From Lumbricus terrestris (lineage: Eukaryota > Annelida > Clitellata > Crassiclitellata > Lumbricidae), in contig OX457041.1 in NCBI GenBank assembly GCA_949752735.1, positions 21,498,117 through 21,562,116 of the forward strand: a stretch of DNA of 64,000 bases, read 5' to 3'. Under the pieces are notes generated by a model, which made no database searches, was not told where the DNA came from, and saw nothing but the letters and a program-made list of their open reading frames with translations. Within the stretch, counting starts at the first letter, position 1. Every line of letters begins with the position of its first letter. The translations under genes and the position numbers were made by a program. Positions 11,241-39,240 of this stretch are shown one piece after another.

Positions 11241-11395
11241 GGCCCAGTTAGCTACATCGGTAAGAGCGCTGGCCGCGCGTCTGTACGCGAACCTAAACGA
11301 GAGCGTGCGGGCCGCGGTTCGCTTCCCAAAGGTGGCTAGGCTATTTAAGAGATTCGAAATCTCGGGCTAGCACGGTCCGTCCACAAGGACCAAAA
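11241..11395 (+). mobile_element. SINE-B head, tRNA-derived, tail missing
   Basis: A-box-like AGCTACATCGGTAAGAGCGC and B-box-like GCGGTTCGCTTCCC mark a tRNA-related RNA polymerase III promoter. The body (GGTGGCTA...GAGATTCGAAATCTCGGGC, TAGCACGGTCCGTCCAC) matches the complete copy on the minus strand at 15461-15659. It is not a working tRNA: no acceptor stem closes. Confidence 0.8.
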
Positions 11396-12292
11396 TGGCG
11401 ATCGCATCCATTCAAACGGGCAAGGGGTGGTGAAGGATCTCACCCAATCAAATCCATTGAAAAATGAACAGGGTCGGGCCATAGACGGCCGTTATATAAA
11501 ATCCGATTAGGCCTACATATAAGAGAAATCGGTAAAGAAATCTTTAGAATTTTTTTTACTGTGGTGAGTTATGTTCTATTCCGTAGCAGATAGTTTTAGC
11601 GCAATATATATATATATATATATCTATATATATATATATATATGTAGCCTACTAGCTGGGGTACCGGTACCCGATGTTGCCCGGGAAATTTAGGATTCGA
11701 CCCGCTCCGGCCACAACCCCACCACACCACACCCACCAAACCCCACCACACTCCGACCTTCACCGGTCCGCCACCCGAGAAATTTGGGTTTTCGTGAAAA
11801 TTTTCTCGTCCCAGCCTCCGCCGCCCCCCCACTTCCAACCCCCCACCTCCACCCTCCCAACGTGGATGACAACCAGAACCAGTTTCAACTAGTCGCGCAA
11901 TGCGAGCCAAATGCAATACGAAGGATGGGTGCCTATAGGGTTAGTAGACCTACACTGATTGCTTAATAACATCGAAATAGACTATAAAGTATTAGCATCC
12001 ATTCTCTTGAGCAGTTAGCCATTAATTTTCGTCATTTTGGTCATTGTCACATTCCTTGAACAATATCTGACAAAAAATCTGCATGATCACGTAAGCCTGC
12101 ATTGAACTTATAGTTAAGAAGATTCACAAACTTGTGTCGTGTCGCAATTAGGTAGATCTAATTATAGAACGAATGTTATCTAGGCCCATGCATTGAACGT
12201 TTTTCTACACACACGAATGTTCGTCACGTGGTCTGTACAGTTGTAAACACCAAAAAGTGTAGCAGTTGTTTTGTACGTTGGCTTTATTATTG
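11396..12292. other. Non-coding; (AT)n and GC-rich patch
   Basis: (AT)n at 11606-11644. The C-rich stretch 11690-11870 gives frames on both strands rich in Pro or Gly; none looks like a protein domain. Confidence 0.5.
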
Positions 12293-12300
12293 GTCTATAG

Positions 12301-13140
12301 CAGGGGTTCTCAAACTTTATTTTTATTGTACCCCCAAGTAATAAAATCGAATGATGGCGTACCCCAGGATCCCAGCAAAGTTAGATCAGAAACAAAATGC
12401 CATTGCGAAGTTCCCCTTGCAGTGACAACTTGATTATTGGTGACATCGTTTATTAGAGTCTAGGCTATATAGGGAGCAAAATTTTGTTTGAATCGTTTAA
12501 TTTTATCAACAAATTTAAAGCGGAAAATTGGTCTACAACCTCTGTATTATAAGAAATAGCCAACTATAATAGTGCTGTGGGCTTGTTTAGACTAGCACAG
12601 ATTTTTTAAAATATGGTTTAATATTTGTCAATTTCAAACGCAAATTACCCCATGTTTGTTTTTGATAGCAAGCATAGGCCTAGTTTAAAAACCAGTTTCA
12701 CCCAGATAATTATGACGTGCTGAAAGGAATCGCAAAATTGAAAGCTAGACCAGGAAATTAATCCAAAAGGCCAATTCAGCTATCCACTATTTCAGTTCTC
12801 TATAAAGGCTGAGAATTTCTGGCTTTGCTACTTTCAACCTTTTATACATTATTTGTTTCAACAATATAGTGGTAGACCTAAACATAAATATGTTGCATGC
12901 ATTGTAGGCCTATGAGTTTTAATAAATTATGTGAGTCTAATTATATGTTGTGAAAGAAAGAAATGACGATGCTGTTATAGGCCTATGTTGCAATGCTAAA
13001 AATCATTACTAATCAAAGAAAGATGGACACAAAGTCCATACATAAACACAAAAAATTATATTTCTGGAAATTTTCGCGTACCCCTTGCCGGGGCCTGGCG
13101 TACCCCCGGGGGTACGCGTACCACAGTTTGAGAACCCCTG
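12301..13140. mobile_element. Non-autonomous hAT element, 840 bp
   Basis: Perfect 16-bp terminal inverted repeats, CAGGGGTTCTCAAACT at 12301 and its complement ending at 13140, flanked by a perfect 8-bp duplication GTCTATAG (12293-12300 and 13141-13148). An 8-bp duplication with a CAGGGG terminus is the signature of the hAT superfamily. No transposase frame inside, so it needed enzyme from elsewhere. GTACCCC/GGGGTAC motifs lie just inside both ends. Confidence 0.95.
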
Positions 13141-13370
13141 GTCTATAGGCTTGTCAAAATAAAACTCTTGCACTGATTGTTTCGATCTACACGTACATAC
13201 TAAAAATGGACCTCTGAATTTTTTTACACACACGCATGGCTGACCTATACCAGACTAAAATGGTAGTTTACACTGGAATGCGTCGTGCCTATTGAATGCA
13301 GGCCTACATGTACACTATGTGCGCGATGATTTTTAGTAAACACGCATAGTTTCAGAATGCATCAGATGTA

Positions 13371-14363
13371 GGGGAAGTAGGGGCAAGACGGACCCCGTAA
13401 CGGATTTTTGGTTTTGAGACACCATAAACGTGCTTGACGGGCACAAATTTTTTGGCCACTCGCAGCTCATACAGTACCATAGCTAAGGGCAACACAAATT
13501 TAATTGCATCCATTTTTGATAATAAGATTTTTTAAATTTAAAAACTTAGTCGTAATGGTCCGTCTTGCCCCACTATGGGGCAAGATGGACCAATCTAATA
13601 AATCATGCCCAACGCATTAGTCTTTCATCATAGCATGTTCTGATCACATGCAGAATACTATTTTATGCATAAATGTGATCGTCTATAATGTAAAACAGTG
13701 AGAATTACGCAGAAGTTAGCCTACATTGGACTAGATTTTTTCGATTTTAGGCGATTTTAGTGGTCCATCTTGCCCCCATGGTGAAACAAGATAGACCACT
13801 GCAATCATGTCTTTCGCGTTAATTGTCATTATTATTGTATCCAACAATTATTGTTATAGTAATAATAACATAATAATTAATTAACATGTGAAATCGGAGG
13901 AAAAAATTCGAGCCATAGGAAAAATTCACACAAACGGGGCAAGATGGATCACAAGATCCGTCTTGCCCCGTCGGTGACTGATCCAACTCGCCCCCATGCG
14001 TAAGGTATAAACTTTTCACCAATTAAAAATTTGATCTACTGGGTATCCTGCCAATACCGAATTCGTTAATACGGCAGAAAAGGGTGTTTAACGAAATATA
14101 CTTGCATCAAAAGCCTGTGACAATGTGCAATTGAATACTTAGCAAAAAACTGTTTCTTGAAAATAGGATCGAACAGGTCGAAAATCAACTTTTCATCATA
14201 AAAAACGAAAAAATTTCGTTTCGGTCGCTTATTTTGGTCAAATCACTAAAGCTCCAACAGTGTTACAATAATTAAAGTTCATTCGATAGGTGGCGACATC
14301 ATATATACCTTATATTGACGGGATCCATCATACCTCAAGGGTCCATCTCGCCCCTACTTCCCC
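13371..14363. mobile_element. TA-flanked DNA transposon, 993 bp, with internal hairpins
   Basis: Termini GGGGAAGTAGGGGCAAGACG (13371) and its near complement ending GCCCCTACTTCCCC (14363), each flanked by TA (13369-13370, 14364-14365), as for Tc1/mariner-type insertions. The terminal motif GGGGCAAGATGGACC recurs inside as three further inverted pairs (about 13557-13594, 13760-13800 and 13937-13970). No transposase. A related copy in the other orientation lies at 44656-45050. Confidence 0.85.
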
Positions 14364-14365
14364 TA

Positions 14366-14825
14366 ACAGGTCCACTTTTCATAACTGAAGCTTACTTTGA
14401 GTCATAATGAATGGGTCTGTTTGGGTATGAGAGATGGGCAAAGGTAAAGGCTGATGCAGAGTTGGGGTAGGGGCCTGTTTAGGCAAAGCAATTTTAAGCG
14501 TTTCGTTCAACTGTCAAAATTAATGTACTTCAATGAAGTAGGTCTATGTATCTTTGTAAACACAGTCATCAAAACAATGGATTGCTTAAGTCATGACAGG
14601 GAATGCGAACTCCATGTTGTCCTTCATCACATAGCGAACGAAAATGCGTCACTGTATTTAGGCCTATTAAAGCCGGCAGAGGTGTAGGAAGAATCACAAA
14701 ATATCTAAATAAAACTTCAAGATTTGTTTAAGGGACATTATTTTACTGCTATTATAGATATAGAATAATAGAAGACCTTGTAGCATATTTAGGCCTACAA
14801 AATGTCGATCCTTATATTCACACAA
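14366..14825. other. Non-coding sequence
   Basis: Nothing supported. Contains TAGGCCTA-type octamers near 14658 and 14790. Confidence 0.45.
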
Positions 14826-14951
14826 CGTTGAATGCATGTGCGTCTGTTGAATGCATGTGCGTCTGTTGAATGCATGTGCGTCTGTTGAATGCATGTGCGT
14901 CTGTTGAATGCATGTGCGTCTGTTGAATGCATGTGCGTCTGTTGAATGCAT
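14826..14951. repeat. 19-bp minisatellite, about 6.5 copies
   Basis: TGAATGCATGTGCGTCTGT repeats without spacers and almost without variation. Because 19 is not a multiple of three, all frames read through it as a repeated HMHSTDAHAFNRRTC-type peptide. Not a CRISPR array: no spacers. Confidence 0.97.
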
Positions 14952-15460
14952 GGGCACCTCTCAGATACAAACCATAGGCTACACACTTACCTATCTAGAT
15001 TAGGCCTATTATTTTTAATTTTATCATTATTTATCAACTTGACTTCAGCGTACAAAGGCATGCACCGCTTAATCGACACTCGTTATACTTTCAGTATAGG
15101 CGTATACGTTTAAGCGCCATTTGTAAGACTAATTTGCAAGACTAATACGAGTACAATATACAATATACATTTAAGTGCATAATTGATAATTATAAGTGCA
15201 TAATTCACACATGTGCTGTGAAACTGGTCAGTCCAGTTTTTAATTTATATAGGGTGTTTACTGTTTAGAGTGAAAAACAAGATAGGCTACGCGTGCATTG
15301 CGCAACGTGCATATCGCTCATGAACATAGACCATAATTCGGTTATGTGCATAACCGACGCCATTGTGCATTGCTCTGTGTAGGCATTTGCCCGGTTTCCC
15401 CTCTGGTCCCCCGCCTCCTACGCCTATGTATAAGCCTTTTTGTTTTTTGGTGTTTTTTTT
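14952..15460. other. Non-coding sequence
   Basis: AT-rich, with short repeats such as TAAGTGCATAATT (about 15172-15207). No gene supported. Confidence 0.45.
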
Positions 15461-15659
15461 ACATGTTTAACGACACTGCCATATCGAAGATGATTAGTGT
15501 CGCCACGCCATTTAGGTCCCCGTGGACGGACCGTGCTAGCCCGAGATTTGAATCTCTGAAATAGCCACCTTCGGGAATCGAACCGCGACCCGCACGCTCT
15601 CTTTCACAGAGTGAATTGCGTGCAGACGCGCGGCCTTACCGGTGTAGCCAAGCGAGCCA
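15461..15659 (-). mobile_element. Complete SINE-B
   Basis: Read on the minus strand: tRNA-like head (GGCTACACCGGTAAGGCCGC, then GTCGCGGTTCGATTCCCG), a middle region (GGGCTAGCACGGTCCGTCCAC), and a tail (GGCGACACTAATCATC...GATATGGCAGTGTCGTTAAA) ending in an A-rich run. The same tail closes LINE-B fragments at 22471, 45720 and 48785. Confidence 0.88.
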
Positions 15660-15772
15660 GTCTATGTATAAGCCTACACCGTTCTCTATTAGCCTATATT
15701 GGCCTATTATTGGTTGGTCAGTTGAAATGTTGTCTTGTAGTCTCGGGTAGCTGAACGAGCGTTTCGTGATTT

Positions 15773-15990
15773 CATGCTTCAACCTTCCAGAAACTTTATT
15801 TTGAAAAAGGAATTTGATTATTTCATGTTTTAACCTTCCAGAAAATTGATTAAAATGGATTTCATTATTTCATGTTTTAACCTTCCGAAACTTTATCAAA
15901 AGGAATTTCCTAATCTCTGTTTTAACCATCCCGAAACTTTATAAAAAGGAACTTAGTGAGTTCATCTTCCAACCTTCCCGAAACTACATT
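15773..15990. repeat. Imperfect tandem repeat, about 55-65 bp, five units
   Basis: Units each contain TTCATG(T/C)TT(T/C)AACCTTCC and GAAACTTTAT...AAAAGGAA. Spacing varies by small indels. No coding meaning seen. Confidence 0.8.
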
Positions 15991-16410
15991 TTGTATTATA
16001 GGTTAGACAAGAATGACAATAATTATGACATACTCGTTGAACGAGTTAGCTTCTTCTTCATTTAATTTAATACCCCGGCCACAGCGTAGGCTACTGATCA
16101 GAGCCATCAGACCACATGCTTCCTTGTGGACAAGCCTTGCCAACTTTGAACTTACTATTGCACAATAAAAGAAATTATAATTATTACAGATCGGAATCTT
16201 AGTGCAGCTTATCTTGGTCAATGACTGCATTGCTAATTTATTAGTAAAGTTTTCACAATGTTGGTGTGATGGTGTCAAGTTGGATAAAATTGCGCTATAT
16301 TATATATATGATTCTATTATCTATAAGCCTATATATTGGCATCTGGCTAACCTCATAAAAGTTAGATATAGTTTACTGAATGCACCCATATCAACCCACG
16401 TGTTTACAAG
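15991..16410. other. Non-coding sequence
   Basis: AT-rich, no gene supported. Confidence 0.45.
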
Positions 16411-16418
16411 TGAAAGTC

Positions 16419-16787
16419 CAAGGGCGGATACAGGAATTTTCGAAGGGGGGGCCAAAAATTTTGGTCTTGTGAGACAGGAAAATTTTTTTTAGTCATCGGC
16501 CAATTTTCCGTGGAAAAAAACCATTTCATCCGCCGAAAAAACTGATGACCTTTTTTTATTTATTTTTTATTTTTTTAGTCATCGACCAATTTTCGGGAAA
16601 CATCCACCGCTGAATCGACGGGGGGGCCAAGTCCCGTGCGATTTTTTAATAGGGGGGCCTGATGTCCTGTTTTTCTCTCCCACTACATTTATTTAATGGC
16701 TTGTTGAAACCAAATGTGGGGGGGCACGTCCCATGCAATTTTTAAATGGGGGCCATGGCCGGATTGGCCCCCCTGGATCCGCCCCTG
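16419..16787. mobile_element. hAT-type MITE, 369 bp (family 1)
   Basis: Terminal repeats CAAGGGCGGATACAGG (16419) and CCTGGATCCGCCCCTG (ends 16787), flanked by a perfect 8-bp duplication TGAAAGTC (16411-16418, 16788-16795). The interior has G runs (GGGGGGGCC) and TTTTTTAGTCATCG. A sister copy of nearly the same length is at 27487-27854. Confidence 0.93.
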
Positions 16788-16795
16788 TGAAAGTC

Positions 16796-17860
16796 GACCA
16801 TCTAATTCTGACGAAGTTCGTCGCAGTTCATTGCGGCTTTATTGCTGTTAGGATGATCATGTGTTGTGAACTTTTGGACCAGATGCGATCAGCTACAACA
16901 ACGATCACCGGAAAATGAATAGACTTTCGGAATCTTATGCCGAGTGAGTTTATGCCAAGCAGTCGAGATGCGTCTTGCTACTTAGCTTACAATCGAAACG
17001 AGTGCGAAATATAAGAATTTATTTACATACACATTATACAAACTTCGGTTACGAGTCATTATTGTATCACAAGGTACAACAGTGTTTTTGTTTTTATTTA
17101 GTAATTGTTAAGCACCGCTCACGAACTTAAGTAAGCGCTTTGCAAAAGTAACTGGGGTTAGACGGTTTACAATACTTTGTCACGGGTAGGCCTATACAAA
17201 GAGGCACTTGTGTGATCATTTGCATAGATAAAAACTGTGTGGAATCTATAGCCTGCAGACACAGACCCACTCAGAGCCTGACACGGACCACAAATTATAT
17301 AGGCCACCTATGGATCGTGCCACTCTGCTATGATATCAAGGACCGAATCCACGTTGACGACGCATTTCGTCAAGTCAAAAGTTAGAATTAATTGGCCCAC
17401 TTGCTACATAGCAATGATAGCATTGATGCATGGGCTGTCATGTTATTATTGCTGCAACTCAAACCATAAAACACTTTATGTACAACAGCCGTCACGACAC
17501 GCTTTTTTGCATCTCCAGAACGCCGACATGATTCTATTAGATATGCAAAACAAATTCTTATGCATTGAGTGCCTGACATGTAGGCGTGATAAATACTCCG
17601 GCCTACAATCACTCAATTGATTGACAATCACATGCGAATGCCATCGGTTGTCACGACACAATGCAGTCCATATAGCCAAACGAAATAATTAAGTGATCGT
17701 ATAACATTCTAGCCAGTATCAACCTGCCACTATACCGTACGTTACAATGATCGTATTAAAAAACAGATTCAATCCTTTACTGGAAAGACGCATGAAAGAC
17801 AAGGGCAAACGAAGGAGAAACGATAGAAGGACAACAGAACCGGGTAATGCCAGTTTGGGG
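16796..17860. other. Non-coding sequence, nothing recognised
   Basis: Several short frames (for example 17330-17620 plus) have no recognisable domain. The 3' boundary of the duplicated kinase block lies near the right end. Confidence 0.45.
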
Positions 17861-17869
17861 GTGGGGGGG

Positions 17870-18057
17870 ACAGATGAAAGTCTCTCCGCTTCACTTGCGA
17901 ATTTTCATTGCATTCCTTGTTCATTCATTTAAGTTCAGTAATCTTGCAAGGCATTAAAAATGCACATATAAATACGCACTCACATACATGCACACACACA
18001 CATATACCTACATACATACATACATACATACATACATACATGCATACATACATACAT

Positions 18058-18090
<33 letters not shown>

Positions 18091-18703
18091 TACATACATA
18101 CATACATACATACATACATACATACATACATGCATACATAAACACACACACACACATGCACACATACACACACACACATACACACACATGCACACATACA
18201 CACACACATACACACACACACACACATACCTACATTAGTCACAAAAAGTTTAAACCGAAAGCGGCTGCTTATTCGAGGTCATTGAACAGAGATTTGAAAG
18301 GTTTTCCCTTCTCAGAAAATAATGACCACTTTGAAATTCGATTTTAATACATGAAACGACGTGTTCATAGCACTACAGGACAGGTCTTACTCCTCCTCCT
18401 TCTCCTCCTCCACCTCGTCCTCCTCCTTCCCTTCCTCATCCGATGAAGAAGCAGATGACAACAAACGTATAATCTATGTAATCATGTACATCGTCATCGT
18501 CGTCAGAGTTAACTGCAGTAAAAAATCCAATGCCCTGAGGGATTACTTCCAATCCACCGCCACCACCATCGCTACCACTGTATTTGCCACATGCACAGTT
18601 CTAGGAAAAGACGGTCCCTCCCTCGGATGGAACTGCTGAGGGGTTTCGTTACTCGAATTATTTTCCTCCGCTTCCCAACCGACCGACCGACCGACGAATT
18701 TAT
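17870..18703 (-). other. 3' flank of kinase gene 1, shared with gene 2
   Basis: GATGAAAGTCTCTCCGCTTCAC (from 17872) matches 47549-47575 (GACGAAAGTCTCTCTGCTTCAC). A second conserved block, GCACAGTTCTAGGAAAAGACGG (18592-18613), matches 48005-48026. These sit downstream of the stop codons of the two kinases, so they are probably 3' UTR or flank copied with the gene. A microsatellite (17960-18233) splits the copy here. Confidence 0.65.
17960..18233. repeat. (ACAT)n and (CA)n microsatellite
   Basis: ACAT repeats mixed with ACAC and ATGC units. All frames through it are artefacts. Confidence 0.95.
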
Positions 18704-35686
<16,983 letters not shown>

Positions 35687-35690
35687 TTTC

Positions 35691-36420
35691 TTCTACGATC
35701 CAGACAACAAAAGAATCGGCTGCTCACTGCTCACCAAGTGACCATACAACAACCGGCGAGAAGCCAATTTTCCACCGTGAATTTCTAAGCGACTGGACCA
35801 CAATATGTTGTCGGCGACTTCACGTACTGACCAGTAACTGACCAGTGACCGCCTGACCCCAATACCAACCGCCGCTCTACAGACCAAAGCAATTGCTAGA
35901 GGCAATAGCAGTGTATACAGAGAGCAAGAAGAGTCGTGTTTTCAAATTGCCTTGGGCGTTGTTGCCATCGAATGTCTGGTGAGAGGCCGACTCGCCGTGG
36001 CTTGCAGCGGACCGAGGCAGAATTGTCGCGTTTTATTCGCAGGCAACTGGCCACAGCAGGTATGAGCTAGACAGAAATCAGCGAACCAAGACCGAGGATG
36101 TTGACATATCGAAGGCTGGGAAGAACACGCAGGTAGATCGACGCAGAGGCACGCATACAGTCAAGCATACAGTCAAGCAGACGATTACCGTAACTATTGT
36201 GCTAAACTGTTTATGATCGTTCGTTACTGTGTCAGGCGTTAGGCGCATGTGTGTGACACTCCGACCAGCTCGACCAGTACACAGACGTATACCTCTCTAT
36301 AGGACCCACGTGGAGCCAAGCCTGTGGCCCAGATTTTAGGCCTAAATGCGACTTCTCTCGGTGCAAATGACCTGATTAGTACGTGTAGGCATATGCAATG
36401 TATGCATGCACATCGATGGT
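35691..36420 (-). promoter_or_regulatory. 5' flank of kinase gene 1, conserved with gene 2
   Basis: Blocks matching the flank of gene 2: TAACTGACCAGTGACCGCCT (35836) against TAACTGACCAGTGAGCGCTT (57086); CGCGTTTTATTCGCAGGCAAC (36028) against CGGGTTTTATCCGTAGCCAAC (57269); AAATGCG-CTTCTCTCGGTGC (36344) against AAATGCGTCTTAACTCGGTGC (57556). It is the likely promoter/5' UTR region. I see no TATA box that I would defend. The perfect CRE present in gene 2 is absent here. Confidence 0.6.
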
Positions 36421-36559
36421 TTAAAGGTTCAGCTTTCGAGATTAGATCAGAGTGTGGTTAGATCAAAATAGCACTGGTGCATGGTCAAATGCGCGATGGT
36501 TCCTAAAAATGGGGACTTAGGCAAGTTAGGCATAACTATGTAGGCTACAAATGTTTGCA

Positions 36560-36918
36560 GGCCTATAACGTGCTGTTGTGCGCTGGTTAGGCGGTGCATT
36601 GAAGGACTAGCTCCATCGTATCTTCGAGAACTCTGTTGTTCCACCTTGGGAGTTCAGCGTCGATCCACCCTTCGATCGGCGACCCAACCTGAGCTTCTGG
36701 TTCCCCGCTAACGGACTGCTATCCGACAGCGTCGTTCATTCTCTGTTGCAGGTCCTACAGCTTGGAATGGTCTCCCTGTTACACTGCGCTTAAATCCCAG
36801 GGGTCACTCCGCTCTGTTCCTTAAGAACCTAAAAACTGTTTTATTCAGCCGTGGTTGGGCCGGGAGCGCTTCTGAGTAGCCTACTTTGAAGAGGCGCTAT
36901 ATAAATTTCTGAAATAAA
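36560..36918 (+). mobile_element. LINE-A (L2/CR1-like) 3' end, best preserved
   Basis: The plus strand reads IEGLAPSYLRELCCS, then a stop, then RRSFSVAGPTAWNGLPVTLR and [20 protein letters not shown] with a stop. Only one internal stop interrupts about 110 codons. The 3' tail GGGAGCGCTTCTGAGTAG...TTTGAAGAGGCGCTATATAA ends in an (AAAT)n run, as L2/CR1 elements do. Confidence 0.9.
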
Positions 36919-36990
36919 TAAATAAATAATAGGCTACTGTTACTTGTACATTTCCCATTTAAAAGCTTTGATTGTATGTATGAGCACTTG

Positions 36991-37651
36991 CTATAGCGCC
37001 CCTTCAAGATTTTCCACTCAGAGGCGCTCTAGAATAAAGTGGATGCTGAATCGGAGTTTCACGCCGCAGCACACGAGCAGTTACGAGTGAAGGACTTGCT
37101 CAGGGTCCCTACGCGGCGGCTTGAAGTGGATTTCTAACCCGCAGCATTCCGGTGACACGAAACGGAGTATCCCCCCTGAAAGCTATCCGGGGGGATGAAT
37201 TAATCTATCCCCCGGATGGAATTAACCGGTCTATACTATCCGGAGGGATAAACCATTCTATCCCCTTTTTTGAAAAAGGCGCATAATAAAAAAATTTATG
37301 CTGTAATCAAAATTTAAAGTGACTCTAATTGTTTTAAGTGTCCTAAGCAATTCTCAGATAAAGGCAACTCGAATTTATTTAGTAACTCTTGAGTGTTTTT
37401 AAGTGTTTTAAATGTTTTAAGTGCTCTAAAAACAGGGCAAAACAAATTATCTAGTAGGAATAAACATACCTGTTAGTGTCATTGGTGAAAACAAAGCAGA
37501 TGAAAATCAATTTGCAAAGAAAAATACACACGGAAGCGGTTTTTTCGACTTTTTTTAATTTGGGGGGATACAATTAATACGGGGGATACTCTATTTCGTG
37601 ACACCGGCTCCAAGGCAAAGAACATATCCCTACATCACCGCGTCCCACAAT
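36991..37651 (-). mobile_element. SINE-A interrupted by a nested element
   Basis: The tail and body occupy 36991-37148; the head resumes at 37608-37651 (ending CACCGCGTCCCACA). The missing middle joins exactly across the insertion at 37153-37603, restoring the SINE order seen at 20931-21135. Minus-strand orientation. Confidence 0.88.
37153..37603. mobile_element. 451-bp DNA transposon nested in SINE-A, CCGG duplication
   Basis: Terminal repeats TGACACGAAACGGAGTATCC (37153) and complement GGATACTCTATTTCGTGACA (ends 37603). CCGG flanks both sides (37149-37152, 37604-37607) and is present once in intact SINE-A at this point, so it is a 4-bp target duplication. G/C runs of six lie inside both ends. 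No transposase. Confidence 0.88.
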
Positions 37652-37905
37652 TATCATTGTCCTACGTGCTGAAAAATAATTCAATTAAAGTCTCACTGGT
37701 AACGCCTAAATATTTTATTGTCCCACTGACGACGCCTGCCAAAATATTTGTCCACGCATATCATAACGCTTCACTTGTCTCCCCCTCCTGTTTCATTCCC
37801 GTTCAACGATATGCAAACTTAGTTTGTTTTCTAAACGCCACTTTAATAAAGTCTTGCATGGATAAGAGGGTGCATGCCTGCATTTCATTTTGCAGCTCTT
37901 AATAG

Positions 37906-38152
37906 CAGTGGCGGCGCCAGGATTTAAGTTTTGGAGGGAGGCTGAATCCTCGTGGAGGAAATTTTCCATTCTCACTTTTTCACTCGCCAAAATTTCTGAC
38001 GACCTTTCTTTAGTCATTTGGTCGAAATCTCACGCATATATTTCAATATTTAGGGAGCTAATCAGGAAAATATTTCATTTTTACATGTAAAAACCGGATG
38101 GTCTATTTAAAAGGTGACTTCGCCCCCTCTATCCCTCCTGGCGCCGCTACTG
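37906..38152. mobile_element. hAT-type MITE, 247 bp (family 2)
   Basis: Termini CAGTGGCGGCGCCAGGA and TCCTGGCGCCGCTACTG, flanked by CTTAATAG and CTTACTAG (7 of 8). The interior contains TTTCTGACGACCTTTCTTTAG, shared with several other elements in the window. Confidence 0.9.
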
Positions 38153-38160
38153 CTTACTAG

Positions 38161-39019
38161 TATGTTTACTACACTCAGATCACGATGGACGATAGAGATA
38201 AACACCTATATATAGTCACTTGTGAATCACTGTAGCATCCAATGATAGCCTATACGTCAGAACTTTCCAACCAAGTAAGCTAAACTATATGGGCATAATA
38301 CGATACATTGCGATAGTTAAGTGCTGAAGTCGTTGCCTGTTCTTGCCTCAAGGCAAAGCATTGCTGTAAAAATAACTATGCAAAAGTCACGGCGACTGCC
38401 ATCATCACTTTTAAATTTTTTATTACCGGACAACGCCGTAACAATACAAGTTACGTCTATGACAATTCAAGCCCCCCCCCAAAAAAAGTCAACAATTAAT
38501 TAACTCTCAAAATCGCAAAAAGTCATCAAGAGTCAATCGTTTGCCGTTATTTGAAGATTCAGGCATCCTGCAATATGGTCACTCTCCCTCCCCTCCTGCG
38601 GAATTGACCACTCCAAAGAGACTTAACTGCGTTAACAGTCACTTAGACAAGGGCAAAGAGACGACGTAATGGTAGGGATTCAATACTCCATTTGCATGTC
38701 CACAAGTCTAAGACCTGCGTTCGGTTCGCTTCACCTCGATTGGGTTGAAGATACATAGCTACAGCCGTACCGGTACCAAGATTCTCCCATCAGTAGGAAG
38801 ACCTTGAAAGTATATATATATATATATATATATAATTATACTATATCTCGGTGACATGGTGATAAGCTATAATTATAGAGACTCTTGTAGGTGTTCAGAA
38901 ATTTCCAATCAATCAATCATTAATTGACCTATAGAGTCATTTAAGTTGACATTTGTGCAGGCTATGCAAAGAATTGGAACACAGCTTCTCGAGATGCAAC
39001 TAGATACCTAAAATGGACA
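38161..39019. other. Intergenic, nothing recognised
   Basis: (AT)n at 38813-38834, otherwise unremarkable non-coding DNA. Confidence 0.5.
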
Positions 39020-39027
39020 GCTAGGAG

Positions 39028-39232
39028 CAGGGCTGTTTTTAAGGAATTTTTAGAACTACACATCCTCTTCTCTCCTTTCTCATCCTCCATGGTAAATTAC
39101 TCCCATTCTGATGGAAATGACCAATTTTTACTAGTTTTAACTGCACGGAACGTGACGGAAGTGCTTCTACAACTGCACGAATCCATTTAGAACTGCACAT
39201 TTTGTGTAGAACTGCACGTTAAAAAAGCCCTG
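39028..39232. mobile_element. hAT-type MITE, 205 bp (family 3)
   Basis: Termini CAGGGCTGTTTTTAA and TTAAAAAAGCCCTG, flanked by a perfect 8-bp duplication GCTAGGAG (39020-39027, 39233-39240). The word AACTGCAC recurs four times inside. A fragment of the same family is at 55634-55676. Confidence 0.93.
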
Positions 39233-39240
39233 GCTAGGAG

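Noticed and set aside
11241..11395. Possible functional tRNA gene (also 15461-15659, 20931-21135, 62310-62502)
   Set aside because: A and B boxes are present, but cloverleaf stems do not close and the bodies continue into SINE tails.
11596..11966. Overlapping Pro- or Gly-rich frames on both strands
   Set aside because: Composition bias from a C-rich stretch; no domain, start context or splice evidence.
14826..14951. CRISPR-like regular repeats
   Set aside because: Units of 19 bases follow each other with no spacers, in an animal genome. It is a minisatellite.
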